From Nocardia aobensis NBRC 100429 (GTDB taxonomy: Bacteria; Actinomycetota; Actinomycetes; Mycobacteriales; Mycobacteriaceae), in the NCBI RefSeq assembly GCF_000308375.1, contig NZ_BAFQ01000066.1:50331-114330 (forward strand): a DNA stretch of 64,000 nt. Reading direction: 5' to 3'. A program made the translations under genes and the position numbers. The notes below the pieces were generated by a model that was not told where the DNA came from, did not search any database, and was given only the letters and a program-made list of their open reading frames with translations. This document shows positions 1 to 8,346 of the stretch, piece by piece. How positions within the stretch are numbered: position 1 is the first letter of the stretch; each line of letters starts with the position of its first letter.

Positions 1-1
1 T

Positions 2-358
2 TTCGCCGCCACCGCGGGCTATCTCGCTCAGGCCGCCGCCCGGCGCACGCCGGTGATTCTCGACGGTGTGGTGGTCACCGCCGCCGCGCTCATCGCCGAG
101 ATGCTCGCCCCCGGTGCGAAGCGCTGGTGGGTGGCCGGGCATCGGTCCACGGAACCGGCGCACCCGCTGGCGCTCGCCAAGCTCGAGCTGGAGCCGCTGG
201 TCGAGCTGAATATGCGGCTCGGTGAAGGCTCCGGCGCGGTGAGCGCGCTGCCGCTGCTGCGCGCGGCCGTCGCCGCACTGTCGGAGATGTCGACCTTCGG
301 CGAGGCCGGGGTCAGCACCGCCGAAACCGATTCGGCCGCACCGGAAGTCGTGTCCTGA
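2..358 (+). CDS. cobT: Nicotinate-nucleotide-dimethylbenzimidazole phosphoribosyltransferase, C-terminal part
   Basis: CobT makes alpha-ribazole phosphate from dimethylbenzimidazole and nicotinate mononucleotide for the lower ligand of cobalamin. The window opens inside the gene; about 118 C-terminal residues are visible. The run [17 protein letters not shown] and the following region with GHRSTEP and [11 protein letters not shown] are typical of the family's C-terminal half, where the LGEGSGA stretch lines the active site. The last 20 residues are a non-conserved tail. The next gene, 184 bases on, is cobS, which uses the product, so the two form one cobalamin operon. The 5' part lies outside the window, so the start is unknown. 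Confidence 0.9.
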   Translation, partial: FAATAGYLAQAAARRTPVILDGVVVTAAALIAEMLAPGAKRWWVAGHRSTEPAHPLALAKLELEPLVELNMRLGEGSGAVSALPLLRAAVAALSEMSTFGEAGVSTAETDSAAPEVVS

Positions 359-542
359 ACGAGGTGGGTGGTACCTGCCCGCCCGGTGCGCCGGATGCCG
401 ATGCCGGTCGACGCGCGCGGCACCACTCACCGAGCCGGTCGCGTGGCCGGAGCGCGGTCCCGGTGAATTCGGTCCGTGGGCGTCGCGGCATCTTCGTATC
501 CGGCGTCGTGGAACGCGCCGTGCATGTCTCGAGGTCCGGGCG

Positions 543-1286
543 ATGATCGCGGCGGCTCGGCTCGCGCTCTCCTGGCTGACGGTGCTGCCGGTGCGCGGAC
601 CCGAAACGGTCGACCGCACGTCGGCGGCGGGGGCGATCGCGGCCGCACCGGTGGTCGGGACGGTGCTGGGTGCGGGCGCGGCCGGGTTGCTGTGGGTATC
701 GACCTGGGCGGGAATGAGTTGCGCGCTCGCTGGTCTCGTCACCGTCGGCGCGCTGGGGTTGGCCACCCGCGGAATGCATCTGGACGGGCTGGCCGACACC
801 GCGGACGGGCTCGGCAGTTACGGTCCGCCGGAACGGGCCCGGGAGATCATGAAGAGCGGCGGGGCGGGGCCCTTCGGGGTGGCCGCGTTGATCTTCGCGA
901 TCGGCATTCAGGCGCTGTCGTTCGCCGCCCTCGCCGAACACGGCCGTTGGTTCGCGGTGGGGCTCGCGGTTGCGGTCGGGCGGGTCGCCGTCGTCCTCGC
1001 CTGCCGCGGGTATGCGCCTGCTCCCGGTGCCGCGTTCGGCGCGCTGGTGGCGCGCACGCAATCGGTGGTGACACTGGCGGTCTGGACTCTCGTCGCGCTC
1101 GCCGCCGGCGTTGTCGCCGCGCCCGCGCGGTGGCTCGGGCCGGTCGCGGTTGCCGTAGCTCTGGCCGGTGTGGCTTTGCTGGTGTGGCATTGTGTGCGGC
1201 GTTTCGGCGGGCTCAACGGTGATGTGCTCGGCGCCGCCGTCGAGGTGACCGTCGCGGTCACCGCCGCGGTGCTGTCGGTGTCCTGA
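543..1286 (+). CDS. cobS: Adenosylcobinamide-GDP ribazoletransferase (cobalamin synthase)
   Basis: CobS is the membrane enzyme that joins adenosylcobinamide-GDP to alpha-ribazole in the last step of cobalamin synthesis. The 247-residue protein has the usual family length. It shows the conserved acidic signature RGMHLDGLADTADGLGS near residue 80 and the C-terminal GGLNGDVLGA motif, both presumed to bind Mg2+ and substrate. The rest is several hydrophobic helices rich in Ala, Val and Leu. The ATG at 543 follows directly on cobT with the same orientation, giving a cobT-cobS order common in actinobacteria. Confidence 0.93.
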   Translation: MIAAARLALSWLTVLPVRGPETVDRTSAAGAIAAAPVVGTVLGAGAAGLLWVSTWAGMSCALAGLVTVGALGLATRGMHLDGLADTADGLGSYGPPERAREIMKSGGAGPFGVAALIFAIGIQALSFAALAEHGRWFAVGLAVAVGRVAVVLACRGYAPAPGAAFGALVARTQSVVTLAVWTLVALAAGVVAAPARWLGPVAVAVALAGVALLVWHCVRRFGGLNGDVLGAAVEVTVAVTAAVLSVS

Positions 1287-1598
1287 GCTCCGGCCGGATC
1301 GCCGGGGCGGCCGTACGTCCTTCTCCGTCCCGGAAGAGGACGACCAGCGAAAATGATTGTGTATCAATAACGCAACGGCGTTGCCCCTGTTTGGGAATGA
1401 AACATCGGGGTATCCGTGGGCAGTGACGGTGATAGAGCGGATCGCCGTTGTTGCCGCCCGCCGACGATGCCGAGCGCACGCGCGGCGATACCGGAGCCCG
1501 CCGAATTCGCAGCCCCGGTGTCGAGCGCAGGACCACCGCGCGACAAGACGACCTCGCGATCGACGAACGGTGCACCGAGGTCGAAGAGGGGAGCAGGT
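1287..1598 (+). promoter_or_regulatory. Gap before the ATP-grasp gene with palindromes
   Basis: This 312-base gap separates cobS from the ATP-grasp gene. It holds a 13-base palindrome GCAACGGCGTTGC at 1372-1384, followed at once by an imperfect hairpin (CCCC and TGTTT against AAACA and GGGG, 1385-1411). The AT-richer stretch near 1354-1372 (TATCAATAA) could be a promoter -10 region. A GTG at 1416 opens a reading frame continuous with the next gene, but the 61 residues it would add are Pro/Arg/Ser-rich and unlike a folded domain, so the gap is read as leader DNA. Confidence 0.4.
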
Positions 1599-2846
1599 TT
1601 GTCGATTTCATCCCGTGAATCGAAGCGCAGGAACCCGGACAAAGGCTATGTCGCCCTGCTGGGTTGGAGCTTGAACGCAGTCGAAGCGGTGGACCGATTC
1701 GATCGGCGCTATGTCGTGGTGGCTCCGGAGTGGGCAGAGGAGTATTGCACCGAGCACGAAATCCCCTATCTCTGCTGGAATTTCGAGCGGCTCAACGACC
1801 GGTCGATGGAAATCGCGGAGACCCTGAAGGAGATGGGCGTCGACGTCGCCATCCCGATCTTCGAGGAGACCGTGGAATGGGCGGGCGCGATCAATTCGGT
1901 GCTGCTGGACAATCCGCGGCTGCTCGGCCAGGCCATGCTGCTGCGCGACAAATCGCTGATGAAGCGGCGCGCGCAGCTGGGCGGTATCCGGGTGGGCATC
2001 TTCGAGGAGGCACACGAGCGTGACGACGTCATCCGGTTCCTCAAGCGCGTCAACCAGACCCTGCTCAAACTCGACGGCGATCCGAACGACCCGATCCACA
2101 TCAAGGCCTTCGACAAGGCCGGCTGCCTCGGTCACCGCGTGATCCGCACCCCCGACGAGATCGACGCGATCCCCGACGACGAGTTCCCGGTGCTGATGGA
2201 ATCCCATTTGGACGGTTGGGAATTCGCGGTCGAGGCGTGGATCCACGACGGCAAGATCCGATTCCTCAACATCTCCGAATATGTGCGGCTCGGCTACTCC
2301 GTCTTCGTCCCCGCGACACCGGAACTGGAGAAGTATCGTCCGGAGATCACCCGGCAGGTGGAAAAGCTGATCAAAACCTTCGATATCGAATTCGGGTTCG
2401 TCCACCCGGAATACTTCGTCACCAGCGACGGTGAGATGTATTTCGGTGAGGTCGCTTATCGCCCGCCCGGGTTCAAGGTGTTCGAATTGCTGGAGCGCGC
2501 ATACGGTTTCAACGCCTATCACGCGCTGGTGCTCGCCTTCGATCCGAAGACCACCGAGGAGGAGATCGTGGCGTTCTTCCCCCGCGAAGTGGTGGATGCG
2601 AAAGGACATGCCGGTTCGTTCGGCGTCTATCCGCGGCGGCGGGTGGTCAGCCGGTTGTCGATCCCGGAGGAGACGGAGGATCACGAATATTTCGAAACCC
2701 ACGAACTCACCGCCCCACTGGCGGAAAAGGTCACCAAGCGAACCGCATTCGGCAATCACTGGGGCCTGCTGTACTTCTTCGGCGAAGACCCGTACGCTCT
2801 GCGGGACCTGCTGAAGCGACAGGAAGAACTCGACTTCTACGTATGA
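1599..2846 (+). CDS. ATP-grasp carboxylate-amine ligase-like protein
   Basis: A 415-residue ATP-grasp enzyme, expected to activate a carboxylate as acyl-phosphate and join it to an amine or thiol; the substrate is unknown. An N-terminal Rossmann-like part (about 1-105) leads to LRDKSLMKR, then the nucleotide-binding lysine region KAFDKAG (Lys169), the central ESHLDGWEFAVE with Glu201 and Glu208, and metal-site segments HPEYF (Glu271) and GEVAYRPPG (Glu284, Arg288). About 110 further residues follow. The TTG at 1599 is chosen because GAGGGGAGCAGG lies just upstream and the conserved sequence begins directly after it. The next gene starts 38 bases downstream with its own good RBS and encodes a papain-like protein, so the two probably act together. 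It resembles the CarB/PurK-type ATP-grasp branch; no closer assignment is possible by eye. Confidence 0.8.
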   Translation: MSISSRESKRRNPDKGYVALLGWSLNAVEAVDRFDRRYVVVAPEWAEEYCTEHEIPYLCWNFERLNDRSMEIAETLKEMGVDVAIPIFEETVEWAGAINSVLLDNPRLLGQAMLLRDKSLMKRRAQLGGIRVGIFEEAHERDDVIRFLKRVNQTLLKLDGDPNDPIHIKAFDKAGCLGHRVIRTPDEIDAIPDDEFPVLMESHLDGWEFAVEAWIHDGKIRFLNISEYVRLGYSVFVPATPELEKYRPEITRQVEKLIKTFDIEFGFVHPEYFVTSDGEMYFGEVAYRPPGFKVFELLERAYGFNAYHALVLAFDPKTTEEEIVAFFPREVVDAKGHAGSFGVYPRRRVVSRLSIPEETEDHEYFETHELTAPLAEKVTKRTAFGNHWGLLYFFGEDPYALRDLLKRQEELDFYV

Positions 2847-2884
2847 CTCCTTCTCGGCAGGAATGGATCACGGGAGGATCCTGA

Positions 2885-4888
2885 TTGACTCCACTCGGCA
2901 GCGACGACGACACTCTGGACAGGCGTCTCGCCACGCTGGACGAAGCCACCCGAATTCTGGGCGACACCAGCGATTTCGGTAAGCAGGTGAAGCTGTCCAG
3001 GGTGCTGGGTGCGCTGCGGCGGGTGCTGCTGCTGCCCGGCGGCTGCGCGGCGGTGCGGGCGCGGGCGAGCGGGCTCGAGGCGGCCGGGCTGTTCCTCGGC
3101 ACCGACTGGGCGCATCCGGAGATCCTGATTCCCGCGTTGAGTGTGGGTTCGCTGCGCAGCGCCAACGCCGACACGATGGTGCTGGAGACGGTGAGCGATC
3201 TGCGGTTGCTGGCGGTGGCCAAAGGTGATTACCCGCATCCGTCGGTGAGTGCGGAACAGGCGCTGGGGCATCTGTCGCAGGTGCTGGCGGTCAATCTGAG
3301 CCTGCTGTTCACGCCGCCGAGCGAGGCCGAACGCGAACAGCAGGGGCGGATGGCGCGGGTCTCGCGGGAGCTGCTGCATCATCTGGTGGAGGAAATCGGG
3401 TACGAGAAGGTGCTCGAGCATCTGGTCGACGAGATCTGGCGGATTCTGCGCCAGCGTCCCATCCAGGTCGAGCAGGTGAAGCGGATGATCACGCAGATCG
3501 CCGTCGCCCGCAGCAATCCCGATATCGATCTCGGCGCCGCCGGGCTGGGCGCGGACCGGCTGATCAGCAGCCTCTACGGCACCACCGACGCATGCCGGGA
3601 GGATCCGGGTGTGGAGGTCTACCGCACGCGCCTGGAAAGTATGGACGACAGCGCATTGCAGTACGAGGCAACGGGTTTCGCGCGTTCGATGCACGACACC
3701 GGGCTGGTGTCGCCGTATCACGCGGTGCTGCTGCGGTTCCTCCTGACCAAGGGCGAATATCTGCTCGGTGAGGCGCTGGGATTGTCGAGCACCGGGCGCG
3801 ACAGCCTGCTGTGCTACCACGAACTCGTGCGCAACCTGATCGAGGAGGCCGTGCACGTCGAGACCGCGCAGGGCATCTACGGGCTCGCGCTGCTGCTGGA
3901 GCGGGGGATTCTGTATCAACCGCCGGTCGCGCCCGCGCTGTGGCGGCAACTCGCGCTTCCGGTGTCGCCGCGTTCGCGGGAACGGCTGCACGAGGTGTTC
4001 GGCCCGGTGCCGGACGCGCGGGCGCGGCTGCTGTCCGGGATGCTGTCGATCCTGGGTCTGCCGCTCGGCGTCGGGCAGGGTGACAATCCGACCTGCCAGT
4101 CGGCGCGCGCCCTGTCGATGTGGGCCTACAACGATCCCGACTACCTGTTGCAGACCGTGGCGTGGGCGGCCCGCGACGACGAGATCGTCATGCATTTCGA
4201 GGGGCAGCCGATTTCCTCGCTGGAGGCGGGGGCCGGGGTGGCGACCACCCTGCCGATGGATCTGGACCCGGTATCACTGCTGGTCGTGCCCCATCTCGAC
4301 CGGATCTACGCGGAGATGGGCCGGCGTTGCGTCGGCCGCGAGGGCGATCCGCATCGGTGGATCAACCCCGAATTCCACGGCTGGTGGTCCGGGCGCGGAT
4401 TCCGTATCAACGTCGATGTGGATACCGGGCGGCTGATCGACGTCGACGAATTCCTGCGGCACTTCTACGCCAGCTACCACCCCTTCTACAACGGCAATCA
4501 GCCGCTGATCCACCCGCAGCCGGCCGGCATCGCGGTCACCGACAGCGCCGCCCGGTTCGTCGGCTGGCACGCGATCACCGTCCTGCGGGTCAGCCTCGAT
4601 CCGCAGGACACCATGCGGGTCTACTTCTACAACCCGAACAACGACAGTGGCCAGGACTGGGGTGACGGCGTGGTCGTCGGCACCGCCGGGCACGGCGAAC
4701 GGTTCGGGGAGGGATCGCTGCCGTTCGAACAGTTCGCGTCGCGGCTCTACATCTTCCATTTCGATCCGCTCGAACGCGGCGAACCGGCCGCGGTGGAGCG
4801 CGCGGAACTGGATCGGGTCGTCGGCTACATCCACCGCAGCTGGGGTGCGGACCGGCTACCGGAGATCGTGAGCGATGCGCCGTCGTGA
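2885..4888 (+). CDS. Large protein with a C-terminal papain-like cysteine protease-type domain
   Basis: I do not recognise the family of this 667-residue protein. Residues 1-380 are mostly helical and charged with no signal peptide. The C-terminal part carries GQGDNPTCQSARALSMW, where Cys404 is preceded by Gln398 at the -6 spacing of the papain oxyanion glutamine; then GWHAITVLRV (His562) and YNPNNDSGQDWGDG (Asn583), in the Cys-His-Asn order and local context of papain-fold enzymes. Catalysis could be proteolysis, transpeptidation or amide transfer. The TTG at 2885 is supported by GGGAGG seven bases upstream. It follows the ATP-grasp gene by 38 bases, suggesting that one gene makes and the other cleaves or transfers an amide or peptide bond. 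The protein is predicted cytoplasmic. The triad is my inference from motif spacing, not a search result. Confidence 0.6.
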   Translation: MTPLGSDDDTLDRRLATLDEATRILGDTSDFGKQVKLSRVLGALRRVLLLPGGCAAVRARASGLEAAGLFLGTDWAHPEILIPALSVGSLRSANADTMVLETVSDLRLLAVAKGDYPHPSVSAEQALGHLSQVLAVNLSLLFTPPSEAEREQQGRMARVSRELLHHLVEEIGYEKVLEHLVDEIWRILRQRPIQVEQVKRMITQIAVARSNPDIDLGAAGLGADRLISSLYGTTDACREDPGVEVYRTRLESMDDSALQYEATGFARSMHDTGLVSPYHAVLLRFLLTKGEYLLGEALGLSSTGRDSLLCYHELVRNLIEEAVHVETAQGIYGLALLLERGILYQPPVAPALWRQLALPVSPRSRERLHEVFGPVPDARARLLSGMLSILGLPLGVGQGDNPTCQSARALSMWAYNDPDYLLQTVAWAARDDEIVMHFEGQPISSLEAGAGVATTLPMDLDPVSLLVVPHLDRIYAEMGRRCVGREGDPHRWINPEFHGWWSGRGFRINVDVDTGRLIDVDEFLRHFYASYHPFYNGNQPLIHPQPAGIAVTDSAARFVGWHAITVLRVSLDPQDTMRVYFYNPNNDSGQDWGDGVVVGTAGHGERFGEGSLPFEQFASRLYIFHFDPLERGEPAAVERAELDRVVGYIHRSWGADRLPEIVSDAPS

Positions 4889-4909
4889 CGCGGCGGATAG
4901 GTTGCGTGC

Positions 4910-5632
4910 ATGGACGATTCACGGTGGCTGGCGGCACTCGTAGCCGAGGGCGACGCGATCGCCGCGATAGCGCGGGACGCGTACGGGGCGCCGGTGGCGG
5001 CCTGTCCCGGATGGGATGTGGCGCGCCTGATCTCCCACGTGGGCCGGGTGCATCGGTGGGTGGCGGGATTCCTGCGCGGCGACGACGCGCCGGTTCCCCG
5101 CCCCGACGGTGAGGACCTTTCGAAGTGGTATCGCGAGAGCCGCGATCTGCTGCTGCGACAGCTGGACGGGATGGATCTCGACGGCGAGGTCGACACCTTC
5201 CTCGGCCGGCGGACCGTGCGGTTCTGGCTGCGGCGACAGGCCCATGAGACGGCGATGCACCGGTGGGATGCGCAGGACGCGGTGCGGCCCGGCGCGGCGG
5301 CGCCGATCGACGCGGACTTCGCGGGTGACGGCATCGACGAATGGCTGCACGTCTTCGTCCCACGCTTCCTCGCCCGAGTCGATGTGCCCGGCGAACTCGT
5401 CGGGACCGCAACGCAATTCGTTTGCACCGACCTCGACGGCCCGCCGTGGACGCTGCGCCTGACCCATCCGGAACCGACGATCGACTACGGCGCGGCGGCG
5501 GCCGATACGGTTCTGTCCGGCAATGCGGCGGACCTGCTTCTCACCGTGTGGCATCGGCGGCCGGCCACGCGAGCCGAGTCCACCGACGCCGAATTGGCAC
5601 GCCGGGTGCTGGATCTGATCCATGTCACGTAA
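4910..5632 (+). CDS. Maleylpyruvate isomerase family, mycothiol-dependent enzyme
   Basis: This 240-residue protein has the DinB-like four-helix bundle of mycothiol-dependent maleylpyruvate isomerases: PGWDVARLISHVGRVHRWV near residues 33-52, then RRQAHETAMHRWDA near residue 115, giving a His, Glu, His zinc site. A C-terminal SCP2-like segment follows, with SGNAADLLL. Members use mycothiol or bind metal to isomerise or modify small electrophiles; the substrate here is unknown. The ATG at 4910 lies six bases after TAGGTT, which looks like a leaderless -10 box. It follows the papain-like gene by 21 bases, but with its own promoter may be independent of it. Confidence 0.8.
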   Translation: MDDSRWLAALVAEGDAIAAIARDAYGAPVAACPGWDVARLISHVGRVHRWVAGFLRGDDAPVPRPDGEDLSKWYRESRDLLLRQLDGMDLDGEVDTFLGRRTVRFWLRRQAHETAMHRWDAQDAVRPGAAAPIDADFAGDGIDEWLHVFVPRFLARVDVPGELVGTATQFVCTDLDGPPWTLRLTHPEPTIDYGAAAADTVLSGNAADLLLTVWHRRPATRAESTDAELARRVLDLIHVT

Positions 5633-5807
5633 CAGTTGGGCGGCGGGGCCGTCTCGCTGCCTACGGTGTTCAGAGCCGGGCCGATGAGCGACGGCGTTGT
5701 GTGCGGCGTGACGGGTGCGGTGGGGGATGTGCGGGCAGGACAGGTGACCGGCGGTGATGTGGGCCGAGCCGTTCACGTCGGTGCAGGTGCCGATGACCGC
5801 GGCCGGG

Positions 5808-7577
5808 TCAGTGGTCGGAACGCGGCCGCGTGAGGATGAAACTGTCCACCGGCTTCACCGTGTCGGTCACGGCGTAGTAGGTGGCGGTCATGGTGGTGTG
5901 GCCGCCGGGGGCGCCGGGATCGACGTCGAAGGCGCAGAATCCGTAGGGATGGTCGGGGTCCTTGAAGGCCGACCAGGGTGCCTGCTCCATCACATAGATC
6001 GGCGCCTTCTTGCCGGTGGCGGGGTCGACCGCGCCGACGCCGGTGATCACCCGGCACTGCTGCCCGGGGAAGAACAGCCCGTTCGAGGGGACGGAGGTTC
6101 CGCCGCCGCCGATCACGAGATGCACTGTGCCCCTGGAGGTGTCGATGATCTCCGGTGTGGTCGCGGTGGCGGGCGTGACCGCCTCCGGGACCGGTTTCGG
6201 GGTGAGGGTGTCGCTGCCGAGGACGCCGCGGACGGGATGGGAACGCTCGTAATGGTGTTCGTGGCCGCACAGCACCAGGTCGACCTGGTAACGGTCGAAC
6301 AGCGGTAGCCATTCCTGGCGGATCCCCAGATCGGCGCCGTTGGCCTTGTCGGCGGAGGAGATCGCGGTCTGATGCATGAACACGATGATCCAGTCGATCG
6401 CGCGGTCCGCCCGGGCGGTAGCCAATTCCTTGTCCAGCCAACGCTTCTGGGCACCGCCGGAGTAGCCGTGCACATAGGAGTTGCCGCCGTCCTGCAGGCA
6501 GATGTCGTCGTTGGCCACCGCGATCACCCGGACCGCGCCGACCGTGAAGGCGTACCAGAGCCCGCGCGCGAGATCCTCGGCCCCGCTGTCGGGCACGGTG
6601 AAATACGTTTGGAACGCCTCGTAGCCGATCGGGCCGTTGCCGCGTTCGTTCTCGTGGTTACCCGGCGCCGGCATCCACGGGCGGTGGCGAGCGGACCGGG
6701 AATTGTTGGCCCACCAGTCGTTCCAGGTGCGGATCCGGTCGGTGGCGAGATTGGCGTAGCACAGATCGCCGTTGACGAGATTGAACAGCGGGGCCAGATG
6801 TTCGATCCCCGCGGTGACGTCACCGGCGACGGGGGAGCCGAGGTTGTCGTTGACGTAGCGGCCGTTGTCCAGCTTGCCGAGCGTCGGAGTGCCCTGATCA
6901 CCGAAACTGGTGAAGCGGAACGCGGCCCGGCCCGCCGGCGCGGTGCGGTGCGTGCCCAATTCCGGTGTGGCACCGTCGTGTCCGGCTGCGTAGATGTAGT
7001 CGGTGTCCGGCGTGAGCCCGGTCAGGACCGCGTGATGGGCGTATACCTCGGTGCCCGAGGCGGCGTCCCGGTAGACCCGGGTCTGTGCTTGCGCGGCCGC
7101 GCCGAATCCGGTTGTGGCCGTGCCGAATCGCACCACCGGATTGCGCACCGATGCCGAACTCTGCCAGCTCACCACGGCCTCGCGCGCGGCGTCGGCACCG
7201 AACTGCAGGTGCAATCCCGTTACCGGCGGTGCGGCCACCCGGGCCGGACCCGTCGCCAATTCCGGTGACAGCGGCCAGAATCGCCCGCCGCCGGTCGAGG
7301 AACCCTCGTCGTGCAATGCCGCCGTCGTCCCCGCACCCACGGCCAGCCCGGCGAGCGCCGCCGCCCCCGACGCGCCGAACAGCCATCGCCGGCTCACCCC
7401 GCGCGATCGGTCGGGGCGCGCGCCGCCTCCCTCCGGTCCGCCTGCTCGTGCAGCGGCGTGCGGCCCGGCGGTGACATCTCCGTGGGTACCGGTGCCCGGC
7501 GTCGAACCAGGACCGGCCCCCGCCCCGGCGCTACCCGCCTGCTCCGATACCGGCTCCGACGCATCCCGCTCGTCCAT
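5808..7577 (-). CDS. Tat-exported purple acid phosphatase-like metallophosphoesterase
   Basis: A secreted phosphoesterase of the purple acid phosphatase type. The N-terminal 70 residues are charged and Gly-rich, then a twin-arginine motif SRRWLFG precedes a hydrophobic stretch of about 20 residues, which suggests Tat export. A fibronectin-like N-terminal domain follows, then the metal ligands in order: GDQG, GDLCYAN, GNHEN, VFMHQ and GHEHHYERSHP. These are the dinuclear-metal motifs of the family. Natural role is probably release of phosphate from extracellular esters. The ATG at 7577 has GGAGG only one base away, and a TTG four codons upstream is possible, so the start is uncertain. The gene is convergent with the isomerase-like gene across a 175-base gap. 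Confidence 0.85.
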   Translation of the reverse strand: MDERDASEPVSEQAGSAGAGAGPGSTPGTGTHGDVTAGPHAAARAGGPEGGGARPDRSRGVSRRWLFGASGAAALAGLAVGAGTTAALHDEGSSTGGGRFWPLSPELATGPARVAAPPVTGLHLQFGADAAREAVVSWQSSASVRNPVVRFGTATTGFGAAAQAQTRVYRDAASGTEVYAHHAVLTGLTPDTDYIYAAGHDGATPELGTHRTAPAGRAAFRFTSFGDQGTPTLGKLDNGRYVNDNLGSPVAGDVTAGIEHLAPLFNLVNGDLCYANLATDRIRTWNDWWANNSRSARHRPWMPAPGNHENERGNGPIGYEAFQTYFTVPDSGAEDLARGLWYAFTVGAVRVIAVANDDICLQDGGNSYVHGYSGGAQKRWLDKELATARADRAIDWIIVFMHQTAISSADKANGADLGIRQEWLPLFDRYQVDLVLCGHEHHYERSHPVRGVLGSDTLTPKPVPEAVTPATATTPEIIDTSRGTVHLVIGGGGTSVPSNGLFFPGQQCRVITGVGAVDPATGKKAPIYVMEQAPWSAFKDPDHPYGFCAFDVDPGAPGGHTTMTATYYAVTDTVKPVDSFILTRPRSDH

Positions 7578-7697
7578 ACCTCCAGCCAACCGTGCGCGGG
7601 TTCAGAAAACCCGACGCCACGGCGAACTCCGGGTGAATCACGAGCCGGGACGACGGCTCGAGGACTTGGCGTCCGGATCGGTGGTTAGCCGAGCACT

Positions 7698-8010
7698 ATG
7701 GATCACGACAGGGCCCCGGTGCTCGACGCGCTGCGCGATTTCCGGCGGCGGGGCTTCGTGCCGTTCAGTCCACCGGCTCACAAGCAGGGACGGGGAGTCG
7801 ATTCCCGGGTACTGGACGTCCTCGGGCCGGATGCGTTCGCCGCGGACGTGGTCGCGCTCAACGGGCTCGACGATCGTCTGCTGCGGTACGGGGTGCTGGG
7901 TGAGGCGCAGGAATTGATGGCCGATGCGGTCGATGCGTACGAGTCGACGTTTTCCACCCGATGCCACCGACCCCACCCTGTCGACGGTCCGCGTGGTGGC
8001 GAAGGGTTAG
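7698..8010 (+). pseudogene. Remnant of an Orn/Lys/Arg decarboxylase-type gene, internal deletion
   Basis: The first 85 codons read as the N-terminus of a PLP-dependent Orn/Lys/Arg decarboxylase: FVPFSPPAHKQGRG, then DVLGPDAFAADVVALNGLDD, then GEAQELMADAV and a truncated FSTRC where the family continues with the PLP-domain core. From 7960 a different frame reads DATDPTLSTVRVVAKG and stops at 8008-8010, which resembles the family's C-terminal strand. The whole central domain of roughly 350-400 residues is missing and the two ends lie in different frames. The catalytic lysine is gone, so the gene cannot be active. The ATG at 7698 is a plausible original start. Confidence 0.7.
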
Positions 8011-8023
8011 GTCCGCTCCGGGC

Positions 8024-8293
8024 TCAGGCGCGGGCGGCGATGCGCGCCTGCACCTCCGGTCGCCGCAGCGGCGGGACCGACTTCGGCGGCACCTTGCGGT
8101 CGGGCAGGGCCGCCAGCAGGCGGGTGGTGGCCGCGGCGATCTCGGCGACGGCCTCGTCGATCGCGGGGCGGGTGGCCGCGGAGATACTGCTCAGGCCACC
8201 CACCTTGCGGACGTACTGCAGCGCGGCCGCCTCGATCTCCTCGGCCGTGGCTTCCGGTTCGAGGCCGCGCAGGGCGGTGATATTTCGGCACAT
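8024..8293 (-). CDS. DUF2277 family small protein
   Basis: An 89-residue protein that opens with MCRNITALRGLEPEAT, the hallmark of the DUF2277 family, followed by ATAEEIEAAALQYVRKVGG. The C-terminal half is helical and ends with Pro-rich KVPPKSVPPLRRPEV. Members are short, cytoplasmic and of unknown function. The ATG at 8293 is fixed by the conserved first residues. The reading frame stays open far upstream through the asnB region, but that is antisense to asnB and is not part of the gene. Confidence 0.85.
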   Translation of the reverse strand: MCRNITALRGLEPEATAEEIEAAALQYVRKVGGLSSISAATRPAIDEAVAEIAAATTRLLAALPDRKVPPKSVPPLRRPEVQARIAARA

Positions 8294-8346
8294 AGCTACG
8301 AGGTTAGGCCGTGTGCCGGGTGCGATCGAGCCGATGTGATCTCGGC

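Noticed and set aside
1416..1598. N-terminal extension of the ATP-grasp protein from a GTG at 1416
   Set aside because: Low-complexity Pro/Arg/Ser sequence without RBS; TTG at 1599 has a good RBS.
3811..4665. Additional frames inside the papain-like gene
   Set aside because: They are alternative-frame shadows with Arg/Pro-rich translations.
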